Positions 47,985 to 58,999 of a stretch of DNA of 64,000 nt are shown one piece after another. A model generated the notes under the pieces. The model saw only the letters and a list, made by a program, of their open reading frames with translations, was not told the origin of the DNA and searched no databases. Each line of letters begins with the position of its first letter. Position 1 is the first letter of the stretch. The translations under genes and the position numbers were made by a program. Origin of the DNA: Welwitschia mirabilis (Eukaryota; Gnetophyta; Gnetopsida; Welwitschiales); NCBI GenBank assembly GCA_051453625.1, contig JBOZIK010000001.1:251962934-252026933 (forward strand), given 5' to 3'.

Positions 47985-49556
47985 AATTAAATAAACTAAA
48001 ACATACCTGGAGCTATGTTAATCCTAGAAACCCTCTTTCATGCTCAAATGACAATCTCCATAGATTGGTGTAAAGAAGGTAAACCAAAAAACATATAGCT
48101 CAAGTATAATTGTTACAGTATAAGTATTTATCCAAGATTTCATATGGTTATATTATAAGAAAATAAAAATAAGCGATAAGCTAGAGACTACTTATGTCAC
48201 TTAACTATTAAGGAGTGAAATGCTTATAAGCATGCACATTCGAAGTAAGCTAAGGAAAAAATGGTGAAAGAGTTATTTCTACAATTAAATACCACTTATA
48301 AATAATTTAAATTAAATATACTATTATAAACATATTTTATATACTCAATTTTCCAATAAATATTGTGTAATAATTTTTCTATAATTTTAAACGTTAATTA
48401 TACCATTTTTGGACTTTAAGAAGATATCATATTTAAAAATTAATCATTAATTAATTATGAATCAAAAATTGAATTATAGTATTTTTTAGAAACTAGACAA
48501 TAATACATTCTTAAATATAACTTTAACTATTTTGGAATTATAAAAGTACTATTTCTAACTTTATCATTTAAGGCTAAAAGCTACCAAACTTTCTAAAATT
48601 ACAGTCCTACCATGCTACACTAAAATGATCATAACTTTCAATATACTGTGATTGTTTTAATGATTCAAGATGTTTTGGAAATCTTATTCAATTTCCTACA
48701 ATGTAGGATACTTAAGTTTACAAATATGTTCATATGTAGGTACAGGAATGTAAATTACTTGCTTACTATATTTTGCATTTATTTTTAACATATTTTAATA
48801 AATAAATATTTTAAAATAATTACTCATCGAAATAATTACTATTTTAACATTTCCCCATTTATAAACAATTCTAGACTTACAAAAAAATTTCATTAATTTA
48901 TACCTATTAATTAATAAGATATGGTATTTTTATCCTATGCCTCTATTTTATAAATTTAATTTTTGGCATAACAAAAATATGATATAGTTTCTACAACTAC
49001 TTAAGTAATTAATTAGATCAGCAAAATAATGAATATGCTAACTAATTAGTTATGGAAAAATAATCCAATTATAAAAAGAAATACATCATTATAAAAATAA
49101 AAATCAAATTAATTCAATAAAACATTTACTATAAGCCTTGAGACTTTTCAGGGAAGAGTACTAGCCCAAAGAGAATTTTAAGGATTAGACTTTACCCCTA
49201 ATAAGATGGTCTTAATGCATAATAGATAAAAATAAACATAATACTAAATAAACATGAGTACCTAAATCGTTTTTTTTTTTTCANNNNNNNNNNCCATCAC
49301 CAAGCACAAGAGGCCTCCTCATATCTCACTATAATTCCTTAGTGGATGTTAATGGGAGAGAATAATATTTTATAATAAATTGCATAAAAGCCATAAATAG
49401 TTCTATAATAAAAGATCACATCATTTCAATAGAAAAAGAAGATCATATGGATAATAAAGTAGCTTACTCGAAAATATTAATAAGACTTGGTAGTTGAAGA
49501 TGATGAAGATCCAAGCCCAAGAGTTCCTTAGTTACAAGATTTTAAGCTTTAAAACT

Positions 49557-49656
49557 NNNNNNNNNNNNNNNNNNNNNNNNNNNNNNNNNNNNNNNNNNNN
49601 NNNNNNNNNNNNNNNNNNNNNNNNNNNNNNNNNNNNNNNNNNNNNNNNNNNNNNNN
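49557..49656. other. Assembly gap with duplicated flanks
   Basis: 100 N. About 34 bp ending TTTTAAGCTTTAAAACT stand on both sides, probably an unmerged contig overlap. Confidence 0.92.
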
Positions 49657-49735
49657 GAGGTCCTTAGTTACAAGATTTTAAGCTTTAAAACTCAAAGCTT
49701 CCAAGCTCTAAGCTCCACAAGTAAGAGAATAAGGA

Positions 49736-49789
49736 GAGAAGTAAAGAGAGAAAGAGAGAGAGAGAGAGGGAGGGAGGAAGGGAGAGAAA
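49736..49789. repeat. GA microsatellite in solo LTR E
   Basis: GAGAGAGA and GGGAGGGA-type run on the plus strand, CT-rich on the coding strand of the LTR. It lies just downstream of the minus-strand TATA box. Confidence 0.9.
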
Positions 49790-49852
49790 TGAAATGCACT
49801 TGTAAGAAACAAAAGAAAAGTATCTCCTTTTTATAAGAAAGGAAAGGATCTC

Positions 49853-49862
49853 TATATATATA
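49853..49862 (-). promoter_or_regulatory. TATA box of solo LTR E
   Basis: TATATATATA, equivalent by alignment to the plus-strand TATA at 17779 in the element A LTR. Followed on the minus strand by AAAAAGGAGAT and the CT tract. Confidence 0.55.
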
Positions 49863-49961
49863 CAAACAAAGGAACATAGTCCAAGATCATATGATTTAGT
49901 ATTGATAAGTGGGATGAGTAATAAGTAACATTGGAGTACACAAAAAGGTCATATTTATGAC

Positions 49962-50061
49962 NNNNNNNNNNNNNNNNNNNNNNNNNNNNNNNNNNNNNNN
50001 NNNNNNNNNNNNNNNNNNNNNNNNNNNNNNNNNNNNNNNNNNNNNNNNNNNNNNNNNNNNN
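49962..50061. other. Assembly gap with duplicated flanks
   Basis: 100 N. The 55 bp from AAGTGGGATGAG to ATTTATGAC occur immediately before and after. Element A has this sequence once, near 17660-17725. Confidence 0.94.
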
Positions 50062-50421
50062 AAGTGGGATGAGTAATAAGTAACATTGGAGTACACAAAA
50101 AGGTCATATTTATGACTCATGCACCTAACTATAATGAGTAATCTACTTGCTTTAATTAGCAAGTTCAATTGCATGCATCATTTCCTCATGCTATCTCTTT
50201 TTAATCCTTCATAGATTCATAAGTAAGTTTAATTATCCAAAGACATGCATCAAAAGAATAAATGCATAAATTTCAAAATTGGCATGTGCCTAGTGATATG
50301 AACTCTTCAATTCCAATGAGCAAAGCAATGAGTATGCTATGAACAAAGTGTCCTTACACGTCTCAAGAATATAAAAGTTATGGTGGAGTGAATCTACTAA
50401 TTTATCATTCTTGGTTCTAAG

Positions 50422-51092
50422 NNNNNNNNNNNNNNNNNNNNNNNNNNNNNNNNNNNNNNNNNNNNNNNNNNNNNNNNNNNNNNNNNNNNNNNNNNNNNNN
50501 NNNNNNNNNNNNNNNNNNNNNNNNNNNNNNNNNNNNNNNNNNNNNNNNNNNNNNNNNNNNNNNNNNNNNNNNNNNNNNNNNNNNNNNNNNNNNNNNNNNN
50601 NNNNNNNNNNNNNNNNNNNNNNNNNNNNNNNNNNNNNNNNNNNNNNNNNNNNNNNNNNNNNNNNNNNNNNNNNNNNNNNNNNNNNNNNNNNNNNNNNNNN
50701 NNNNNNNNNNNNNNNNNNNNNNNNNNNNNNNNNNNNNNNNNNNNNNNNNNNNNNNNNNNNNNNNNNNNNNNNNNNNNNNNNNNNNNNNNNNNNNNNNNNN
50801 NNNNNNNNNNNNNNNNNNNNNNNNNNNNNNNNNNNNNNNNNNNNNNNNNNNNNNNNNNNNNNNNNNNNNNNNNNNNNNNNNNNNNNNNNNNNNNNNNNNN
50901 NNNNNNNNNNNNNNNNNNNNNNNNNNNNNNNNNNNNNNNNNNNNNNNNNNNNNNNNNNNNNNNNNNNNNNNNNNNNNNNNNNNNNNNNNNNNNNNNNNNN
51001 NNNNNNNNNNNNNNNNNNNNNNNNNNNNNNNNNNNNNNNNNNNNNNNNNNNNNNNNNNNNNNNNNNNNNNNNNNNNNNNNNNNNNNNNNNNN
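50422..51092. other. Assembly gap (671 N)
   Basis: A sized gap inside solo LTR E. The flanks align with about 17380 and 17165 of the element A LTR, so the missing sequence by homology would be only about 0.2 kb unless E carries an extra insertion here. Open frames drawn across it are meaningless. Confidence 0.92.
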
Positions 51093-51384
51093 TTTATTAG
51101 TTTTATCATGTGATTTTAATTCCTCACATAATGAAATGATGTAATTTTAAATGTTTGGCTAAATTTTCTCATAAAACCTTTTAACATAATTTTTATTACT
51201 TTCTTGGTAAATTATAAAGATTATAAACTAAGGTTAATTTTAAAATGACATCTTATTTGATAAGAAACTTAAATGAGGATAATTATTTATTTTACTAAAA
51301 GCTTAACATAATTATTATTTAAGTAAATAAGGTTTACAAAATATGGGATATGATAATTTTGTACACTATAAGGGCACTTTGTAG

Positions 51385-52020
51385 TTATTCTATCTTCATT
51401 ATGTTAAAATCTCTAGATTCTTTTATAACTATGGTCTTTGGCCTATAATTAGGGGTTATTGATATAACAACCCTTTGAATTACCTTTGCTTTTGGAAGAT
51501 CTTCTCTAATGCCATGTATTGCATTCACAAGAGTTGAAACTCTAGTAAAGCACTCATGAACCCTTTCTCCTTGGTTCATCTTGAATTCTCAAACTGATTT
51601 ATGTAAACAAGAAGCTTATATTATTTCACAATAAATGTGCCTTTGTATGTTCCAACCAGAACATTTCAAATTTCTTATGTCATCTTGCAATGTGATATTC
51701 TATTAAACTCTTACATAGATAAAGAAAAATAAAGTGAATTCTTAGATTTAGAGTCATACATGAAAGTATCTTTTTCTTCATCTATCCAGTCTTTTCTTTT
51801 CTTGATCTGAGTAGTGGTATTACTTGTAACATTTGTAATGATCTCCATAGGCTTTGTGTAACCTTATTATATGCTCTATCATATGTAAAACTTAAAATAC
51901 TATAAGTACATAAGAATCCTCATTTTGCAATAAGCATACTTTATTCCACCAAAGAGAAGAGTTCTAATGGATGGCATCCCTTTCATAGTTTACTAAAGAA
52001 AATTACTGCTTTTCATAAGC
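51385..52020 (-). pseudogene. Copia D gag, UBN2 N-terminal part
   Basis: The open piece 51385-51579 reads ERVHECFTRVSTLVNAIHGI, then LPKAKVIQRVVISITPNYRP and KESRDFNIMKIE. It matches the UBN2 gag core (E-I-EMFTRF-TI-N-L--L, V-KIL-SLP--WRPKVTAI-E--DL). Upstream, LEHTKAHLL and ISFLFT near 51600-51665 fit the preceding LE-TYEGTSQV----I--L. The part up to the primer site is unreadable. The reading stops at 51361-51385, where solo LTR E begins, and resumes at 46950. Confidence 0.78.
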
Positions 52021-52024
52021 ACTC

Positions 52025-52036
52025 ACTCTGATACCA
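52025..52036 (-). other. Primer-binding site (tRNA-Met type) of copia D
   Basis: TGGTATCAGAGT on the minus strand, two bases after the LTR end. The copia consensus is TGGTATCAGAGC, so only one C-to-T change is seen. Confidence 0.9.
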
Positions 52037-52038
52037 AT

Positions 52039-53463
52039 TAAGGATCAATTTGAACTTATTCATTAAATAAAAATTAAAAATAAAATAATACAACTATACA
52101 AAAATGCATAATTAAAGCATCTTATCAAATAAGGTGGTTCCCCAACCTAAGTACATCCACACATAGAGAGTAGCTTCTACTCACACCTATTCTTGACCTA
52201 CAAGAAAATAGTGGTTTTTTGGCACACCATCAACCTTACAATAAGTAAGAATCTCCTTGTAAGATAATATTCTCTCTCCCTCAAGGAAATAGTAGCTTTC
52301 ACAGGCATATCACAAACCTTTATAATAATGAGAGTTTTCTCATAAGGTAGTACTCTCTTTCCTACAAGACAATAGTGGTTTTCCCAGGTACATCACTAAT
52401 CTTTACAATAAGGAGAGTCTCCTCACAATATAGAACTCTCTTCCTTTAAAAGAAATGATGGTTTTTGGCTAACCAATAACCTTACATTTAATAAATACCT
52501 AAAATTATAATAGCAAATGCACACACCTATAAGGATTACCTTATAAAGTATTTAATATTCAAGAAATGGACTCTAAAATAATGTTCAATACTAATATAGT
52601 CCTTAATCAATAACCAAAATTCCATACAATAAAAATCCTAAATATATTCTTTTGATTAAGATTTAAAATCCTTAAAGTTGTTGTTATCGTCACGAGTATG
52701 AATGAGAAAGATGATAGCAGTGAATGTTTAAGTCCAAGAGATGAAACAATGCAAGATCCTTGCTATTTAATCTTGATTTCTTTATGAGAGGTTCCATTTA
52801 CTCATGCTTCCTAAGATATGTATATGTTTTAATTTAATGAATGCCAAAAGTTCTTTCTTTATTTCATTGTGTAAAGGCTTTATAAAGTTGAATAAGATCT
52901 ACCCATTTAATCTTGAAAGGTAGTTGTTTGATTCTATAATTACTATGCAATGGATAGTTAATATCTATACTTTGGATACATAATTTTGTTTTTAATAAAC
53001 ATGAACTTTGGTTCAAGATTTATCAAATTTTGTAAATCTCTTCACTCTAGACATCTTCAATTTTGTAGACGAATTGAGTCAACTTATCTAGATTCTAATG
53101 AATTTTACAATGTATTATCCTTGAACCTTTGTGATCATAAATCTATGATGTAAACATTTATTACTTACCTCAAACATAAGATATTAGTTAAAATATAATT
53201 TAATCTATTATTTGTTTCAGTCTAGTACATTTAAGACATCTTCGCTTTTTCAGATGTCTTCATTTAAGATGTTTTTAATTACTTAGATGTCTTCAGATAA
53301 TTAATTTTGTAGTTTATCCTTTGATCCTTTCTAAAATATGTTGTCTTTAAAGATCCATCATGATCAAGTATCTTATTAATATTTGATGTTCCTGTAATGA
53401 CCTGTCTACATAATGACACAAAATATTTGACAAGTGGAGTCATCAAAACTAATTTTTCCAACA
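52039..53463 (-). repeat. 5' LTR of copia D
   Basis: Pairs with 41002-42417. It contains the same array of about 84 bp units (52175-52480) and the same AGATGTCT words. The inner end reads CCTTA instead of CCTCA, one C-to-T change. Confidence 0.88.
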
Positions 53464-54425
53464 TTATTTTAGGATATGTTCTTATAACTAAGTTTTTAAA
53501 AATTTTTAATTCCATTTTATTTAGTATATTTTTTACTTTTTCCTCTTTTGTCTTTTTTTTAAGTTAATACATCAAGAAATACGCTTGGTTTTACTCTAAT
53601 AGAATAAGAATGCACATGCTGATTTTTGATCAATTCCTTATGAATTTATAATATAATTTATATATTACATCACTTTTATAGCTTGTTTCAAGCTTAAATA
53701 AAAGTTATCTTTCAAGTCAAACACATTGAAACTTAGTAAAAATATTATTAAGATCAAATGATTTTCTATGTTAATTTTAAGAATTGTGTTTCCAAAGTGC
53801 TACCTTTTAATTTTAACTTGATGTATAACTAGCATAGAATGGAAATAGATTTTTGAACGGTTCAGACATATCCATTTTACATTATTTCAAGTAGTAAACA
53901 TTATAATAAAAATTACTTTCACATAATAATGACTTAAGTTAATTTTTCCTGCTTTAACATTTTTTATCATATGTTTGGGCTATAAATGTTCATTAGAGTA
54001 GAAGTGAAGGTTTATACAAGATCATTTCTTTCATATTTATTATATTTTTCTTTTTACATCTCCTAAGATTAATCATTTTCCACATGTAATTCTTAAAGTT
54101 TATTATACATCATGTTTTGATTACATAAATGTCGCTTGTATCTATTACTAATCAAAAGTTATTTTCTCATGTAAACTGATAATTTAATAAGGTAATGTAT
54201 AATATTTTTCATAAGATTACATGTCAAGGATTTTGGTTTGATACTCATGTGCTTTCATTAGATGTGAAATTTTAACCCACGAGATTTATTTATGCTTTAT
54301 TTTAAATTATTTATACTCTATTTCTTTTCCCTAAGTTAATTTATTATATTAATGACACAATTTTTTTTGCAAAGGCTCAAAGCATGATCTCTTTGTTTTA
54401 TAAATTGAGTTATTCCTTTAATTGA
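53464..54425 (+). repeat. 3' LTR of element C, right piece
   Basis: Continues the C LTR after copia D and aligns with about 32840-33712. It starts with the TTATT duplication. The right end is placed at 54425 by matching TTTAATTGATA to the 5' LTR end TTTAATAAA. It could extend to about 54454. Confidence 0.8.
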
Positions 54426-54459
54426 TAATTATCAAATTATCTATGAATAATTTTATAAC

Positions 54460-55700
54460 ATCCTCTAATGGTCTATTTTAAAAATAACTGGGTAGTTCTA
54501 GTAATGTATTGGATGCTTTATTCTATAGGCTTGTCCTTAAAAAGTCAAGATGGCCTTTTCAACTTAGGTTATAAGATTTTTCATGGGATAATAATGATTT
54601 TTTTGATTATTATTATTGTTCAAAAAAGGGTCTCTTAGCCTTTAGAATGTTTACCCACTTAGTTACTACCTCTTTATGAAGAGAAATAGAGGGGCATTCA
54701 TTAGTTTCTAATTTCTTGTGTAGGATAATTTCTCATTTAACTTAAATTTTAGTTATCCTATAACTTTAGACTTGTTTATCTAATTCAATGTTTTTAATAG
54801 GTTGATTTTAATTTTTAAAGAACTTGTATATATTTTTTAAAGTTTATCATGATGCATCAAGCTCTTTGAATGTGAAATCTCCATCACTCATCATCTCTAA
54901 TAATTTCCTGCATTATGCACTTAGTTCTTTATAGAATAATATTAGTAATATTCAAGCTTGAAAACCATGTTTTGGACATTTGTTCATAATTCTTCAAAGT
55001 ACTTAAAGCTCTTGTAAAGAGTTTCTTTATCTTGTTCCTCAAAAACCATAATATTTATCTTAAGTTCATTGGTTTTGTGGGGTAAGAGGTATTTTTTATA
55101 AATTCATGTGTAAAGTCTCTTCATAACATAATAGAATAATGTTTTATATTTTATAAGTAAGAATTTTCTTTTTATTTTAAAGAGAATGGGAAATGTTTCA
55201 TTCTAGATACTTCACTTTAATCTGTATGATTCAAATTAAATCCTTATACTCTATTAAATATGCTAGGAATCTTTAGAATTTGGGTTATCAAATTTGAGCA
55301 ACAAATTAATAATAAATGTTCTTATTTTAATTTCATTTCCATGACGGATATGAACATATAAAAAAGTATAGCAAGAAACTTAGATTATAATAATTATTTC
55401 AATTTTTTCGTAGCTTATTCTTGCTGTATATGTTATCCTATTTACATAAGACATGGTTCACTCTATTAGAAGAATGTTAATGGTGTTCTCAATTAAAATG
55501 CTACTAGTCTTAAATAAAGGCTTTTATATTCTTGATCAAAATTAGTATCAAAGTCATTTAATAGTTTTTAGTATTCTAGTTATTCATCACTTTTCCCATG
55601 AAGTTGAATAGTAGTAAATCTAATCTAATGATGCATAAAAAGATTCTTATGAAAAACTACTAATGCAAAATGATAGAATTTACTAAAGCACATTGTTTGA
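54460..55700 (-). pseudogene. Gag of Tat/Athila-like element G (upstream half)
   Basis: Read on the minus strand, ETLYKSFKYFEEL (near 55020) and a following FYKE/L--CRKLLEMM-like text down to 54860 match the Tat gag core (E-LYEAWERFKEL, FY-GL----R---D---GG). Beyond it, NNNNNQKNHYYP (near 54610) fits the Asn-rich NW-NHPNFSW spacer. The reading is cut by element C and resumes on the same strand at 23047 with the gag end and protease. Around 55780-55850 a degenerate GATGGTG(G/A)CA repeat of about 25 bp lies upstream of gag. Confidence 0.65.
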
Positions 55701-56032
55701 GAATAGAATAAGAAATAAAATTAGATAAAGAACATAGTTTTATGATTGAATAGAAAACAAAATTAAATAAAATATGGTGGAATTGGTAGAAGAGATGGTG
55801 GCATTAGCAGAACTGATGGTGACACCAACATAAGTAATGATGGTACTAGTCAAGTTGCAAATTTTTCACTATAGAATAGAATTAAGAAATAGTTTAAGAA
55901 ATTATAATATTTAACATAAGGTATTTGATAGAAATGTTTTCTATTTTAAAAGTTTTATTCCCAAACAGAATTATGCATTAATGGTTAAACACATAGAGAG
56001 GTTTCATAAATTTTATTAATAAGAGTAAATCT

Positions 56033-56048
56033 ACCTTCTCCACAACTG
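56033..56048 (-). other. Possible primer-binding site of element G
   Basis: The plus strand reads TTCTCCACAACTGGGA, which can be aligned with the reverse of the Asp-type site (TTCCCCGGCAACGGCGCC) with one gap and mostly transition differences. It is followed by TGTAGTG, a plausible LTR edge. The distance to gag is right for this group. Weak on its own. Confidence 0.35.
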
Positions 56049-56051
56049 GGA

Positions 56052-58019
56052 ATGTAGTGATAAGGAAAAATCACACTTAGATATAAATATCATTCTATTT
56101 ATATATCTAAAGTAATTATCTATAAAGACATCTATAGATACATGCTCTTATACTCTAGTTGTACCTAAGTTTTGTAAAACATATATTATTTTTTTGAGTA
56201 GTTTATTAAGTGTAAATTAGAAAATTAGAAAAATAAAAAAGTTTCTATAAGAAAAGTGGTTCTTAGCAAGAAGAGACATAGATTATAATCCTTAATAAGT
56301 GTGTTAAAAACTAATTATACCTATACTTCTATAATATAATGTAACATATAAAAGATGCACCATTATGATCAAGGTATAAGTAGTGGTTTTAAATACTACA
56401 TTAGGGCATCTATTATAGCATAGGCAGTCTTAATTATCACTCTTTCACAAGGACTATTAAAGTATTTCAAATCTTATAAAAACTAAAAATTATAATAATA
56501 GTAGGTGTGAGTATAAGGAGATAATAAAAAGTAATTAAGAAAGGTACTTTATTAATTTAATATCATGCAAACTATTTATGAGATGAATGTGTATTCATTT
56601 TAGTAAAAATAGACTTCAATAAAAATTAGGAAAGTATCCAATATCATTCTTCCAAATGGATAGTTCAAGGTAATCCTTAAAAAATAAATACAATATTATT
56701 AATCCTACAATGAAATTAAAGCAAAATAAAAATATAGAGTTGAGATTGTAAAAACTTTGATCAGTGAAGTAGAATAACAAACTAGTTTCAATGGTCTAAC
56801 TCAACTTGTTTAATAGCATAGCTCAACTCGAATCTCAAATCATCAGGACATGATGGCCTAGGTCATGATGACATAATCATATTCACCATATAAGTGTTGA
56901 TGAATTTAATAGTCCCTTTGATTCTTTATAAACCTTGATAAGCATGGAAAGTAAGGACTATAAAACTCAAGATCCATTAACCAAAAATGACTACAACCAA
57001 TAAAATAACTTAAAGAATTCACTCCATTATCAAAATAGCTTGATAATTTAGTTTTACTTAAGTATAATAAATATGATTTTACTTATGACTAACAATAAAA
57101 AACAAATAACTACTCTTTCATTAAAATGAAAAAATACATTATATCAAAGGAAGAATGTGAGGCTAATAAAAACTCCTTAAACTAACTCAAAACAAGTCCA
57201 CTCCCAAAGGAGGTTCTTAGAAAGCCATATCCATGGGTGATGCTTTAAGGAATTTCAACTACTTTCTTCCATCAAAGGATTTTATAAATTAGGTCACAAA
57301 GCCCTTTTATAGGTAAGGAAATGATTAAGAAGATTAGGAACCTTTCTCTTGTAGTGGTTGGTGCTAGTTACAATTTGAGAATTTATAATGTAAGTGATCA
57401 CAATGTTTGTCATGTAACCTTAGGGAGGCTCTTTGTTTTCTTGTGCAATTGGTCATGACATGACTTTTGGATCATGATGCTTCTACCATCTAGTACTATC
57501 TCCATGTGTTTCCAATGTCATCACACATGTCACTAACACAAGTTACTTCATCAATGCCATATGTCACTGAAGTCATCAATTGTTCTACTAAGAGTCTAGT
57601 ATGCAAGTATTAAAAAGGATATATATTTTAAAATTTTTAACCAATTTTTTAAAAATAAGCCAGCAAAATGATAAAATTTCTTTGAAAAAAGGATGTCATA
57701 CCCCTTAACTGAAACTAAACTTTGAAATTAAAGTTTTCAAAGATAGAAAACTTTATTACAACTTTTGAAAACAAGGTAAAATTCTGGAAATATATTGACT
57801 ACATGGCTTTTTATTACATTACAATTAAGAAAACACTTCAATGCAAAATACTTCAAACTAAAAAAACACTATAATGCAAAACATATTAAGCTAGCATGCA
57901 TATAATAAAATGCAAATTTAACCAAATGATATTCCATGAGAAAATGATCATTCTAATTTTTCATCTGTTTATGACTATTTTTGAGAGATATCCTTTTAGT
58001 GTACACTCTTCCTCGTTTT
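56052..58019 (-). other. Presumed LTR and flank of element G
   Basis: Non-coding. If the primer site at 56033 is real, the LTR of G starts at about 56052. A minus-strand TATAAAAGGGCT lies at 57303-57314, which would suit its promoter. I found no second copy of this LTR in the window, so the right boundary is open. Short direct repeats of CATGAC/TCATGA words occur at 56850-56880 and 57455-57475. Confidence 0.35.
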
Positions 58020-58999
58020 ACCTATAATTTTCAACACAAGTTTTGTATTCTTAAAACACTTGATCCAAAATTTTTTTACTAGAAGAAGAAGAGGGACAAT
58101 GTAAAGGATGAGAGGAGGGAGAAGAAGAAAAAGGGATGGAAAGTTTTTCCAACAAATTCCTTGTCTTTAAAATGAGTTTTTAGAGATACATATCAAGTAA
58201 TATAAGGAGGAATAAAATAAATGGAAGAAGAATCATGCTAAATCTCTTCCTCTTACTCAGGCTATTATTTCTTTTCATTATTGTCTTGGGTTCTAATCAA
58301 TATTTTGATACTTTTGAACTTGGGTAATCTTTTGAGAAGTGATGGCCTCTATGTAGTCTCTCTTCCAACATTTACAATAAAATGTTTAGTAACATTTATT
58401 GTGGATGATGTTAGAAATTAAGCAAGGCAAAGAAAAATTACTCTTGTATCCTATATGATTTATGATGATTCTAAATAAAGATTTTGTTATGTCAAAAGGC
58501 TTATTTTCCTAGATTATTTTAATGAGATCTAAGTGGCCACTCTAGGCATCTGTGACATGTAACATAAGTAGGATATTACAAATGATAAATCTAAATAAAG
58601 CGAGTTGATTCTTATGGAAAAACTCACATGACATAATTCCTAGTTGATTGGGTGTGTAGTCCACATCTAAGGCATGAAATCAATACTCTAAAGCTTTTAC
58701 TAAAGAAAATGGGAGGTGTTCTAAGTGTTCTACCCCTAAAATTACTTCAAAATCAACTAAAGATAAGGAAAATGATCTATGATGTATATGAGAATTGGTT
58801 ACCAAGGGATCTTCATCATCAAAGATAACATTCTTATAAAATTCAAGAACTTGCTTTAAGTAATAAAATGCATTGGGCTCTTTTAACAAATAATTTCATC
58901 TTATTGATTGAATTCTTATGAAATAAAATGAAGCAAACATGTTCAAAAATGAGCCAAAAATTCCTTCCTCAATGAAAGCACCTTGTCCTCCACCCATTT
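58020..58999 (-). pseudogene. Gene resembling the putative plant transposon protein domain (element H region)
   Basis: Function unknown. The minus-strand reading starts MGGGQGAFIEEGIFGSFLNM at 58999 and, after one stop, keeps a 69-codon open piece (58680-58889). That piece contains LEFYKNVIFDDEDPL, SHIHHRSFSLSLVDFEVILG and VEHLEHLPFS. It continues with stops through YTPNQLGIMSCEFF, ALFRFIICNILL and GHLDLIK to NFSLPCLISNIIHNKCY near 58390. A Ser-rich and charged tail (FSSSPSSHPLHCPSSSSS, about 58085-58140) follows. The FYANL-like start, the VRG/FS region and -FLGV fit the same family as the gene in copia D. It shares the strand of the gag and protease at 60960-63250 and may belong to that element. 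Confidence 0.58.

Larger units (their letters stand above)
46952..51355 (-). mobile_element. Solo LTR E of the chromovirus A family
   Basis: Minus-strand LTR of 4.4 kb as printed, including about 970 N. Its left end TATGATACCC is the reverse of the element A LTR end (GGTGTTACA, three transitions), and its right end reads TATCATATCC on the minus strand (A: TGTCATATTC). It aligns with the whole right LTR of A (16935-20842). There is no internal chromovirus sequence, and it is flanked by ATTTT duplications, so it is a solo LTR left by recombination between two LTRs. It splits the gag of copia D. Confidence 0.86.
41002..53463 (-). mobile_element. Ty1/copia element D, gag plus accessory gene, no pol seen
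   Basis: Minus-strand element in the 3' LTR of C. LTRs are 52039-53463 (5', 1425 bp) and 41002-42417 (3', 1416 bp); on the minus strand they start TGTTGGAAAA. The primer site is at 52025-52036 and the polypurine tract at 42418-42432. Interior in reading order: gag (52020-51385), solo LTR E inserted, rest of gag (46950-45800), a repeat-rich stretch (45480-45020), then a gene like the putative plant transposon domain (44880-43712). Without E it is about 8.1 kb. No copia integrase or RT motif was found. Confidence 0.85.
23048..54425 (+). mobile_element. Tat/Athila-like element C, carrying nested insertions
   Basis: Plus-strand gypsy element, 31.4 kb as it stands. Removing T1 copy 3 (24448-32258) and copia D (41002-53463) leaves about 11.1 kb, normal for Athila-type elements. 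Its LTRs are 23048-24447 plus 32259-33712 (about 2.85 kb) and 39181-41001 plus 53464-54425 (about 2.78 kb). The internal order is primer site 33717, gag, protease region, RT, RNase H, integrase, polypurine tract 39172. The right end is uncertain by about 30 bp: ATAAC at 54455-54459 resembles GTAAC at 23043-23047 and may be the target duplication. It is inserted in the gag of element G. Confidence 0.83.

Noticed and set aside
47771-48073. 100-codon plus-strand frame
   Set aside because: It bridges an N gap inside solo LTR E and has no recognisable content.
50411-51109. Long open frames on both strands (229-230 codons)
   Set aside because: They consist almost entirely of N from the 671-base gap and have no sequence content.
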